Positions 1-11,096 of a stretch of 64,000 bases of DNA are shown here, piece by piece. Location: the NCBI GenBank assembly GCA_964036315.1, contig OZ038495.1, positions 26,186,190 to 26,250,189 on the forward strand, read 5' to 3'. The translations under genes were made by a program, and so were the position numbers. Under the pieces are notes generated by a model that saw only the letters and a list, made by a program, of their open reading frames with translations, searched no databases and was not told the DNA's origin. The stretch is from Acanthosepion esculentum (lineage: Eukaryota > Mollusca > Cephalopoda > Sepiida > Sepiidae). The first letter of the stretch is position 1; the number at the start of each line of letters is the position of its first letter.

Positions 1-514
1 GCAGATGCTGAACAAGTACAGTCCTGACTCAACATGTACAATTTCTGGACTGTAGAGAGAGAGAAGCTTAACACACGCTAAGCAATACCCACTAATGATT
101 ACTAATAATCCATATGAAATAAATATTACTAAGAAATAATAATAAATTAGGAAAATGAATATTAAATTATAAATTTGTATCTAGATAGCAATAAATCGTA
201 ACTAAAATCCATTCATTAGATAATTTAAAAAGTAAGAAAATGTTACTTGGTAACTGAAATGCTGATAATTATTGTGAGAATACTGCAAAAACATAAAAGA
301 CATTCTAGAATTTTTTTGTAGAATGTTCTTTTATCTCATTCTTTGAATATGAACATTTTTCAATCAATAAGTCCTATGTTTTTTTTTTATGATTTGAATC
401 GGAGCATAAAGTAAAATTGATTTTTGTTTCATATTTTTTATGATGAAAACGGTTTTTAAATCTCATTTACATTTTATATATCATAGAAAATTAATATTTA
501 AAACAAATTCTTAC

Positions 515-548
515 CAATTTCCTTGAAAATTTCATCCATAGAAAACAT
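515..548 (-). CDS. Possible first coding exon, SLC22-like transporter start
   Basis: On the minus strand an ATG at 548 opens an 11-codon reading frame, MFSMDEIFKEI plus one base, that ends at a good donor (G|gtaag at 514-510). An in-frame TAA lies three codons upstream of the ATG, as expected for a 5' UTR. The flanking 550-660 bp is richer in CpG than its surroundings and holds a CACGTG E-box. Organic cation/carnitine transporters (SLC22) often begin with a short M...D.(V/I)(L/F)K.(I/L)G stretch, so this may be such a start; that resemblance is from memory and rests on few residues. If correct, the gene continues left out of the window. It conflicts with the NT5DC-like gene, whose remaining exons must also lie to the left on the same strand, so a chance open frame is a real alternative. 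Confidence 0.22.
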
Positions 549-1224
549 ACGGGTCGATTATTTTCAGTCTGTGTTGATGCTGTGTATTCAGTCTCGCGTG
601 GAGTTGAAATGTTGGCCGAGCGAGTCGCACATGGTTACACATAATTGCACACGTGCAAAATGGAGCTATCATTTCATTTTTGATTTAGTTTCATAGATTA
701 TTAAATGAGCGTTTTAATGATATATTTTCTATTTTTTTATTTTTACAAGAAGCATTTGAATTTTACGATCAAACTTTTCATTTGAATTGTTTACAAACTT
801 CTTATTAAAATTAAAAAATATAAAATATATGAAAATAAAGCTTAGAATATTAACTTTCAAACTAGTGTGTTACCAAAATTGTAATAAACCCTGCGGAGTG
901 CACATATTACAAAATTTGAGGAAGTCTAAACTGCCGTCAGTGAAAAAAATGGCCAAAATTTAGCGAAATCACCAAAAAAATGTCTATTTTCAAACTGTAA
1001 TGTTCATCGCACACTGTAGTACATATAAAAATAAATAAGATAGAAACAAAGTTCATGAAATAAGCTTTTATTTGGTATGCATTATGTTTTCATGGAGATA
1101 TTAAATGAAATAACACGGCGAGTTGAATATATGCATTTTTTAGTGTTTAGTTAAGAATTTCATCGGCTGTAAGCTGAGTGTTGGGATACCTAATAAGAGT
1201 AAGTTTTCTATTCCTGCTCTCTTC
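549..1224. other. AT-rich non-coding stretch
   Basis: Apart from the CpG-containing 550-660 bp next to the possible exon, this is AT-rich sequence with no supportable coding exon, repeat family or RNA. The same holds for 1-514. Confidence 0.5.
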
Positions 1225-1394
1225 ACTTAATTTGAGATGTTATCATCTTCTGATAAAGCAGAATGTTTTGCTGGTAAATTCTCTTCCAATTCTACTCTTG
1301 ACTTTCCACTTAGAACTGAGTCTCTACTGTGTGATATGCATATAACTCAATTCATTTTCTGCTATCATCTCTAAAATAGATCCTCACAAAGCAT

Positions 1395-1872
1395 TGTGGG
1401 TGATTACTCACATCATAGCAGCAGACATTAGCCTCGTGCTCACAGAGATAAAAACATACTTGACAAGAAATAAAACGTACAGAAATAACAGGAAAGCATG
1501 GTAAATTGTATGTTAATTTCATACAATTTATTTTTTATGTGTACTGGTGTTGTGTGTATTTTTGGTTGCAAATGTTTTATGGTAGATGTAAGAAATTACT
1601 TGATATTTTAACACGCCATGTCACAGAAAGAGGTAGGGCACATGTTGACTGTCTGAGGGTTTGTGGCAAAGAGGTTGAATTTAATGTCTTTTGGTGGGAT
1701 GTCAGTATTTCTGTCAGGGACAGTTTTTGTTGCATGCTGAGAGAATTTTTATTATTTTTACTTTTTATTAATTTATTTTATACAACTTTTAAATGTTACT
1801 GTTTTATTTTATTTATAATTTTCATTATTATTATTATTATTTTATATTTTATTTTTATTTATTTATAATAAT
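1395..1872. repeat. 480-bp insertion within LINE copy A, unidentified
   Basis: Sequence absent from LINE copy B at the equivalent position: the LINE breaks after 'cctcacaaagcat' and resumes near 'ccctacag'. The segment contains a perfect 10-bp inverted repeat (AAATTGTATG / CATACAATTT, about 1505-1531) and an ATT-rich tail (1823-1868). No terminal repeats or clear target duplication were found, so its class is unknown. Confidence 0.45.
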
Positions 1873-2561
1873 AATGTCCCTACAGTATCACTGCAATAAT
1901 CCTTAAGAAATATGCTCCTGGACTGGTTCCTGTTCTCTCTTAACTCTACAATAAATGCCTTGATGCTTCTTACTTCCACGCTTGTTGGAAATCCTCTTCT
2001 GTAGTTCCAGACTTTAGGAACTCAGGTGAACTGTCTGATCTTACTATCAGCCTGTTAAATTTCTACCTCTTTTTGGCAAATTACTAGATGCTCATCTACT
2101 CTGAATTGGTTAAACATCTCACCATGCATTGTCTTCTTTCAGACAAGCAATATGGTTTTTGCCTCTCTAGGTCAGCTGCTGATGTGTTAATGGTTATTGC
2201 TGAAAGAATCTATCAAGCTTTAAATAAGAATGATGAAGCTCAGGCGGTTATCTTGGATATCTTGAAGGCATTTAACAGGGTGTGGCATGCTGGTTTTCTT
2301 CACAAGTTGAAAGGTTATGGTATTTCTCGATTCATTTTTGATCTGATTCAATCTTTTTTATCAAATCATGTCATGAAAGTTGTCTTGAATGACTACTCTT
2401 CTAGATTTTTTGGCATTAATGCAGGTGTCACCCAGGGCTCTATTATTTTCAGGTGAGCTTTCCTACTTGTTACTTTGACTTTATGAATTTAAGTGCACTA
2501 CTAGATTGGCAGCTGGGTCTCATCATTGTACAGTTAAAATGGCTAGACGTAACCGTAAGTT

Positions 2562-3194
2562 TGTGCTGTTCCTTATTTTATTTTCCATACACACAATAAA
2601 AATTAATTCACACCACGGGTATCAAAAAAATACAACTGTGCGGGAATTCACTCCTCACCATACCCTGTGGGGTCAAAAACAAGAACGGCGCACCCAAAAG
2701 TTCGGACGTAGTGAAAAGCACACCACATGGTAAAAAAATATGATTTATTGACCAATCAGGGCTCGACATAAGAAACCCATTTCTTAATCTCCCCGGAGCC
2801 TCATCATTCAGATATAAGGAAGGTAGAAACTCTCATCAGACCAGAGGGAGAACAGCGACAAGCTGACATCAAAGCGACATGGACAGCTTCGAACACACAC
2901 ACACAGAGAATTCAGCAGTTCACACAACAGGCAGTATCGCGTATCAGTGAACATTCCTTCACCCTCTCTTTCTTTCATCTCGCTCGCTACACATCGTCCT
3001 ACCTTTTCCCTCTCACATTCCCAGTGCTTTTCTTTCTCCTTTTCTTCCATTGCTTTACGGACAATTTCATTTTTGTACAAAAAAAATAATTCTTATATTT
3101 TTTTTTACGAAAATAAACAAAAGTTTATTTTGCTTTATTTGTAGTGTATTTTCCTTTTATTATTTGTCTGAGGGATTTCTTTGCACCCTCAACA
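2562..3194. mobile_element. Solo LTR inside LINE copy A, 4-bp TSD
   Basis: Begins TGTGCTG and ends CTCAACA, and is flanked by AGTT at 2558-2561 and 3195-3198. Removing the element and one AGTT restores the LINE phrase 'accgtaagttctatgctaac', which is intact in copies D and E (32.4 and 34.2 kb). TG..CA ends plus a 4 to 5-bp duplication are the hallmark of an LTR inserted by a retroviral-type integrase. Internally there is a TATA-like 'gatataag' at about 2812 and an AATAAA at about 3112. No internal region remains, so it is a solo LTR of 633 bp; the superfamily (Gypsy more likely than Copia) is inferred from TSD length only. Open frames in it on both strands are coincidental. Confidence 0.85.
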
Positions 3195-3439
3195 AGTTCT
3201 ATGCTAACAGTTTCTTCTCTTGCACTTCTCACTTGTGGAACTCTCTTCTGGCTTTTTTCTAATCAACTTTGACCTTCAAAAATTCGAATGCAATGTCAAT
3301 TGTTACCTTTTGTCTTCTTAATTCCTGTTTTTGTATTGTTATCTATCTTTGATAATGTTTTTCTTTTTCTCATTCTTTCACATTCAGCAATCTTTTGCCT
3401 TTTAGTGGCTTTATTGCATTGCTTGGAGTGAAATGATTA

Positions 3440-3700
3440 AATAAAAGGTACAAATAATAAGAAAAAAAGAAAGAAAAATCAGAAGAAAATTTAAAAAAAA
3501 TGATGAATGAAAGAAAATCAGAAAGCAAAAAATTGGGGAAAAGAGTCAAAGAATAATGTAGTATAAAAAAGAAGAAAGAAAAAAATTAAAAAGTTGAAAG
3601 AAATTTAAGAATGAAAAAAGAAAGAAGAGGAGAAATGAAAATGAAAAACAGAGAAAATTCACGAAAGGAGATACAATGACATAATGAAATTAAAAAAAAA
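3440..3700 (+). repeat. Purine-rich (A/G) low-complexity tract
   Basis: About 260 bp almost wholly of A and G directly after the LINE copy A 3' tail, probably grown from its poly(A)/A-rich end. Confidence 0.7.
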
Positions 3701-3734
3701 AAGATAAAACTAAAATGTCTCTTCATCTATTTAC

Positions 3735-3790
3735 CTGTAGACAGTCCCCAACATTATATGATGGAAAGAATCAATTTTCATGAGAAGACC
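3735..3790 (-). CDS. NT5DC-like exon 4
   Basis: Acceptor tttgcag| at 3791, donor AG|gtaaat at 3734; 18 codons plus 2 nt encode [19 protein letters not shown], which continues exon 3 directly and matches the family block (G/S)LLMKID.FH...LGT.YRGL. Confidence 0.92.
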
Positions 3791-6700
3791 CTGCAAAAAA
3801 ATAAAGCAAAAATCTTTTTTCTTTTTCTCTTAAAGAAATTAAGTTATATACAAAGTCAAATCAGAAAGAGAAATCAAGTTTTATTATTTTACTAATTCAT
3901 TTATGATATCAAAAGTAGAATTTATTAGACAAATCCATCAACATCTTCATTTACTCTAATGATTACATAAATATAGTAAATTCAACAGGTACATATTGGA
4001 AATATGCAAATGTTATTTAATAAATATAACAGTCCTTATTTATCAAATATAATATCAATAATTAAAAACGTTCATCATGGCCTAGTAGATTAAATCATTG
4101 GTTAAAACATATCAGGTTCCCTGGCAGTTGTGCATTCAATCCCTAACTCTGATAGTGCTGAAAAGTCACATACTCTGGTTCAGTAGGAGAAAAACGAAGG
4201 TGATTATCTGAGATGAGTTATCTCCTCTTTGCATGGAAAACAGAACGAGAACACTCTACTCCATGGATTGAATAAAGGGTTCAAAATTCTAAAAAGGTTA
4301 CTGAGTACAAAGACAAAAAACTTGAAAAAGAATATATAACACCAAAGATTAACATGCTGGTCTGAATAATTCCTTATCTCAAAATTTCTGACAAAAGTTG
4401 ATCAGTTAAAACTCATAAATAAATATTAAATGATCAACATTTTTAATTCTACTAGAAGATTTGTACAGTATATGATACATTTTGGCTACCCACACAGAAA
4501 AATGTTTACTAGTTTATTCTGGGTCAATGTTAGTTTTCATGCAAAATGAATATATTAAACCAACCACAAGTACGACAATAATATTTTTACATTATTTTGA
4601 GTTTCTTAAAATACCTAAATTTGGTTAAAATTGTATTTTTCTTGACATTAAGATTTTGTGAATGCCACTAATTAGCTTGTTTCAAAGAAATAGAATAGTG
4701 GTAAATTTTTTTATTCTTTAGATTGAAAACTAAAATGTGAATCTTATTTTGTTAAAGTTTGATGTTAAATGTTTGCCAAAATTTAAAAAGTAGAAAACAA
4801 TAATATTTATAGTTTTTACAATCATTTAAAAATATTATATAACTAGCTTAAAAGCCACCCTATCAGACGGCATATGAGCTAGCTCCTGCAGTGGGCTTTT
4901 GATTGGGCCTTCATCACAATAGGTAGGGAGGAGTAGATGTGATAGGCAACAATAAATTACATTAATATTTACACTTACCTTTTAAAAGTTAAATGAAAAT
5001 TATTCTACCACTTTATTTAAAGATAATTTGATGTACATAGGTCCTTACTTTCTGTACAGACAATTATTTTTATTTCATGGGTGACTTTCAATGGATTTCA
5101 TAATTAATTTTGATTAATCCCAAATTTATTTCTAAGTTATAAAAATTATTATTGTACAAAAAATTTGTTGCAAAAAAATCACATGAAAAATAATTGTCGA
5201 AAACATGAAAACTTGGGAATCCCAAATTTCAGGACTGTAGGTCCAGATCCAGCCCAGAATGTTCTTAATTTGCTCATGGAGTTGGCCTGATTCCAAAATA
5301 TGTTGGGCTACGGCTTCTAAGAGTAAAGTTGAAAAAGTGTGACATAGTGACACACTGACATTCACGTTCATTATATAGATTAATAATTCAAATTTGCTAT
5401 TATTATTACCACATTATGAATCAATCTGTGAAATATGTGAAAAGGCAAGGAATGAAAATGATTATAACAATATTTTTACTTAAAACTGGAATTTAATGAT
5501 TTAACTATCTTTTTTGACCTAAATTTGTTTTAGTAAGTTTAGCAATTATTGTATATGTTGTGTACTGGAAATGAAGAAAGCGATTTTAATTGGTTAGGAA
5601 TTAAGGAAATCTTACTGACAGACTGAATGGGGCATAAATTACATGATGGAAATTTATATAGGATCATTTCTTGAATCTCTTTTATCTATTTTTGTTGGCT
5701 AATTACTGAAAGTAACAAATGAAGCAAAATATAAAAATTGTAAATTTTAAATTATTTCAGTTTTCTGTCTAAATTATTTATATTTTCTAAGTGATAAAAC
5801 AAACAGGTCCTTAATAAACTTGTTTATGCCAAAATGACATCAGAGTGAATGTATAAATTTTTAGCAAATGGATGAAATGGCATGGCAGCTGTTTAATTTA
5901 AAGCCACATGAATCAGCAAAAAATAGGAACATATTCGCTAAAAGTGAATAAATGTAATGAAATATATATTCAAATAATTAATTAAAACCAACAGAGAAAG
6001 AAACAATTACTTTTGTAAAATAAAAAAAATCTCTCAAAATGGGAAACATGCCAAAAAACTTTTTTAAATATTTACTTTTAAATAAAATATAAATCACTGT
6101 AACTATTAATAAATCAAGGTAGTCAAAGTTTATTGCAATTGCTATATTTTATTATTTCAACATTCAACAAAGAAATCTAATTTAAGTTTTTGCATGGGTT
6201 TAAAAGATTAGCAATTTTTCATTTCTTATTGATAGTTTCACAAAAGTGGCAAACATTCATTTTCATGCAATAAACTGAAGTAGGGGATTATCAGTCAGTT
6301 ATGTGCCATGCGTGATACACACTTAGATGATCATGTATCTTTCGATACATGACTGACAAGGCAGAGTTTTTCCCGCAGCAGGTTGCCATTTCTTTCTGCG
6401 GTAGACCAGTTGCCATCCAAGGCTATAGAACCTGGTCTGTCCTGCTATTTACCCATAGATGTGGGGAGAAGAAGAGGATTCATACCTTTCCCAAGGGTAT
6501 TAGCACATAAGTGAATGTAATGAATTTGAATGGAATTACAAGGAGGCACAGTAGAGTAATGGATAGCGGCTCAGATTGAGAAATCGGAGAGCCGAGTTCA
6601 AATTCCAGTCGAATCCATTACATTCACTTATGTGCTAATACCCTTGGGAAAGGTATGAATCCTCTTCTTCTCTCCCCCCTCCAAGCTATGGGTAAATAGC

Positions 6701-9438
6701 AGGACATACTGTGTTCTATAGCCTTGGAGAGCAACTGGTCTACTGCAGAAAGAAATAGCAACCTACTGCAGGAAAAAAATCTGCCTCTTCAGTCATGTAT
6801 CAAAAGATACATGATCGCCTAAGCATGTATCACGCATGGCACATAACTGACTGAGGGATTATGTTCAATAACAATGCATGTATGTTTACTACTTTTGTTG
6901 AGATATTAAAGAAAACAAAATTAGTAGAGAAATAGATATTGAATAAAATATTAATTTAACTAACATTAACACATTTAGTTTTAAAGAAAACAAGGAAAAG
7001 AAACAAACCTTTCGGACATCATAATGAAGGCCTCTTACAGCAAAATTGGGATCATATTTCATTTTACGAAGACCATCAGGATACTGAGTAAAAAAACAAA
7101 ATAGTAATGTTGCATAATATGACAAAAATTCTCAAAGAAATATCTAAACAACAACAAAATGAATATGGCTTCACAGAATACATATGGCAAAATTTAATTC
7201 CTCTGAACTGCCACATTATACTGAGTGGGATTCCATTATGACTGGCAAGAAAATACAAATCATTTTTGAGATCTTAACTGCTTTTAAGCTCATTTTAAAC
7301 AACTGTTTATAAAATCATCTTAATTTCAAAATTTAATAACAGTTATTCAAATATTCTCAAGTCACTCATCCAAATAATGATCAGATTGATTGTTGCTTAA
7401 CTTGAATGGCTAGCTGAAGTCAGTCAGCAGGTTATGTGCCATGCATGATACATGCTTAGGTGATCATGTATCCTTTGATACATGACTGACGAAGCAGATT
7501 TTTTTCTTCCCGCAGTAGGTTACCATTTCTTTCTGTAGTAGACCAGTTGCCATCCAAGGCCCAGTATGTCTTGCTATTTACCCATAGCTGGGGGGAGAAG
7601 AGGAGGATTCATACATTCACCAAGGGTATTTGCATGTAAGTGAATGTAATGGATTTGACTGGAATTTGAACTCGACTCTCCGATTCCTCAATCCGAGCCA
7701 CAATCCTTTACTCCACTGTGCCTCTTCTAGCTGAAGAGTCAATAATAATAATAGTTAGATACTTATAACATTATAAAATAATAGCAAAATTAGAAGAAAT
7801 GGCTGACTCCATGGTAGGTGATGCTGAGAACTTGCTGGGTGTCAACAGCTGGCCCATTCACCACAATTCTGTCTCTTTCTTAAAAAACAAATGTGGTGAC
7901 TCCTAGACCCATCTTTTTTCATGTTTTTTCTTTGACAACATTCGTGATTGGCTTCTTTTACATGGTATTACTCCTGCTAGAATGCGATGAAAGCATTGAT
8001 GTACGGCTGCATTCCTAGTGTATTCGGTGAAAATCATATTCAATGGCTTGAGAGACATGCATCATGGTCACTTTATCATCGCGTGTTGCATGATACATTT
8101 CTAAACCTTATATCCAGTTTAGATGAATAGTATTACAGGAAGAAAGCTTGAATATACAATTGAACAATATAGTCACATAATAAAACTAATAGTTATAATA
8201 ATTATTATAATAATAATACTAATAATAATTAATAGTCATTAATTTTTAATAAAATAATGTGGCCAATTACAAATATTTTCAGTATTTACATTAGTCGGAC
8301 TATTGTTCTTAACTTTTGTCGCCATATTTGTCACAACGTTTCGGCCATTGTACACTCCGGCCTTCTTCAGGTGGTTGGAATTTCGAACCGAACCCTTTAT
8401 TTCGATCACTGGGGTAGACTGTTCTAGTTCCACGAGCCTCAAGGACACATGGCACAGTGGATAAAGGCGTTGGTTAGATCCAGTGACAGACCCAAAGAGT
8501 GTGAGTTCAATACCCGGTTCAGGCAGTGGAGAACTTTCAGAGGGAAAATTAGCAGGAGATAACTGATAACTGACATCCATCAAACATGGCTCGTGGAACT
8601 AGAACAGTCTACCCCAGTGATCGAAATAAAGGGTTCGGTTCGAAATTCCAACCACCTGAAGAAGGCCGGAGCGTACAACAGCCGAAACGTTGTGACAAAT
8701 ATGGCAACAAAGATGAGGACAATAGTCCGACTAATGTAAATACTGTACATAATACCTCATCTCAGAAATATAGACAGACTACAAATATTTCGTCATTTAT
8801 TACATTGTTATTGTGACCTGTTTCATTACTGGTGGGAAGTTTTAAACATCCTTTGTCTTTTATAGATAATCCCAGGTGATTTATTGGCTAAATAGATTCT
8901 TACCTTGCTGTTATAGACCAATGAATCACGGCCCAAATCATAAATGAGATCATGTAATTCAGGTGTGTATGATGCCAAAGTGTAATCATAATCAAAGCCA
9001 TAAACTTCAATCTTCTCAAGTTGAACTTCATTATTTGCAAAAATTGCTTTGCGGTTAACATCAGCTGGGAAATCATATTCTGAAAGTAAAAGTAAAAATA
9101 ATGTAAATATATTTGCTTATTGTCAATGTTTTAATATTTTAAAAAATTATATTAATAAATTGTCCTTTTTGTGATGATATTTATATATATGAGAGGAGAG
9201 GGGAGAAATTTCTATTAATCATTTTCATAAGTGATATATATATATATATATATATATCTATATAAAGAAATATAGTTTTAAGATATGCTATAAATAAATA
9301 TCAGAGGTAGAGTGTATGTAAATATAAAATATAAAAGTGGACATTGAAGTCAACACTCAGAGGCCTGATGATTGTATTTAGAATTAAAAAATCTGTTGCC
9401 TTTGAGTGTTGATTCCAATGTCCACTTTTATACTTTTT

Positions 9439-9479
<41 letters not shown>

Positions 9480-9743
9480 CCAGATGTAACAGCAAAATTA
9501 TCCAATTGTTAGATTAAGCTTTGAACCGCCATTGTATCTTAGAAATAATTAAAGATATCTTACTGGAATTCTCCGAGGTTTTTATAACACTATTGGACTC
9601 CCTAGTGCAATAAGAATGTATAATTACTCCCCAAGCTTAACAGAAGGATTGTGATGTAATTAATCATAAATGAAAATGACACGTTCATCATTAATTAATC
9701 ATAGCTAAGGATCGGAAGCTCATGAACGATTGAAATAAAGTTC

Positions 9744-9779
<36 letters not shown>

Positions 9780-11041
9780 ATTATCCCAGGATCATTTTTC
9801 AACTTGTTCAAGAGGATCTTCACCCTCTCTAACCTTTTAACTTTCTGTCCTGGAGTAACAAGGTACCTCAAAATTTTCACATATCATTTCCTTTTCAAGT
9901 CTTTTTTCACTGCTCTTTGAACTGTCATAGCCGAAAATTCTCTCTCACATGCCAAATGTCTTATGGATTGAGTTGGGCATTTTCTAATTGATCTCTTTAG
10001 CTCTAAGTTGAAATGATGATCCCTCTTCCTGATGTGACCTTCCGATTCAGTTTTCCTTACTACTGTTCCCTCTTTTTTAAACTTATTGACCATTCTCTTG
10101 ATGGTTCTTGAATGAACTTTGAAGATGGAAGCCAGAGTATGTATGTTGGTACCATTACTGAAGTCTTGAATGATCTTTTTCCTCTCACCATTGCTCAGAT
10201 GGAAAGACAGTGGAGCTGACACAAAATGATTTTAACCTGTTCTCTTTCTAGCTGAATAACTCAAAGGGTTTTTCAGTGATTCTTATGACAAATGATATTA
10301 AGATGACTAAACGTCTTATCTGAAAACCTGGGAAAAAAAAACTTGTTTAGTGCTTTTTTAGATATTAAATATTTTGTGGGATGGACAATTATGCTGTTAC
10401 ACCTAGTTTATATATATATATATATATATATAATGTGTGTGTAAAAATTCACATATAAATATCTGTGAAAAGACAACATGAACAAAGACAAAAAGAAAAG
10501 TTTTCCTTTTCTCTCTCTCTCTACATAAAAATAATAATAAGCAAAAACTAAAATTCCTTGAAGCCCTTTATATAAGAAAGTTAAAGCCCAAAATGAATAA
10601 AGTCAACTATGAGTATCACAACAAAGTCCTTAAATGCTTAGGAAAAGAAAATATTATATACTTATGAACAAAAACAGAAGGGTTACTCCTCTTACAGTGA
10701 ATAAAAACCAAAAGAACATGTGAACTTTGAAATCTAGAACGTTGCATAAGCAGTAAAAAAACAAACAGTTGTAATGTTTTAAATTCACAGAAACACACAT
10801 ACATACTCACAGACAATTTAACCCCCGAAGATGGTCTCAGATGTCATTGAAAGTACTTGGAAAAATAAAAACTGTTCAAAAGAAAATTTTGGTATTTTTC
10901 TTACTCAGTTTTCTAAATCTACCAAAAAATTAATCTGTGAACTTGAAAGGATCACAACGAAAACTAATCGACATATGTCTAAATTATTTAACCAAACCTA
11001 TTTGAATGAAAATATGCTGCCTAAATATACTCTCTCTCTCT

Positions 11042-11096
<55 letters not shown>

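Larger units (their letters stand above)
1225..3450 (+). mobile_element. LINE copy A (Jockey/CR1-like), interrupted
   Basis: Degenerate non-LTR retrotransposon colinear with copy B at 24740-26485. 1225-1394 matches the endonuclease-RT linker of copy B. 1395-1872 is about 480 bp not present in copy B. 1873-2455 encodes reverse transcriptase (QYGF, DILKAFNRVWHAG, GVTQGS motifs, frame opening near 2088). At about 2456 an internal deletion jumps to the C-terminal region (DFMNLS.LLDW). The copy is then split by the solo LTR at 2562-3194 and resumes at 3195 with the C-terminal NKFYANSFF..TSHLWNSLL and the family's 3' tail (tagtggctttattgcattgcttggagtgaaatgatt, read in two halves) at about 3405-3440. 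It is a pseudogene. Known role of the family: target-primed reverse transcription of its own RNA. Confidence 0.85.

Noticed and set aside
2506..3262. Open frames on both strands inside the solo LTR
   Set aside because: They lie wholly in an LTR with defined ends and overlap each other in antisense; no protein features.
8442..8530. Functional tRNA gene
   Set aside because: Box A- and B-like motifs only; no complete acceptor stem or anticodon arm, and the sequence repeats in transposable units.
8650..8720. Hammerhead ribozyme in the Penelope terminal unit (CTGAAGA ... GAAA)
   Set aside because: The CUGANGA and GAAA boxes are present around a GC stem, and hammerheads are known in Penelope-like elements, but an extra A breaks helix II, no UH cleavage site follows helix III, and no helix I pairing was found in either type I or type III arrangement.
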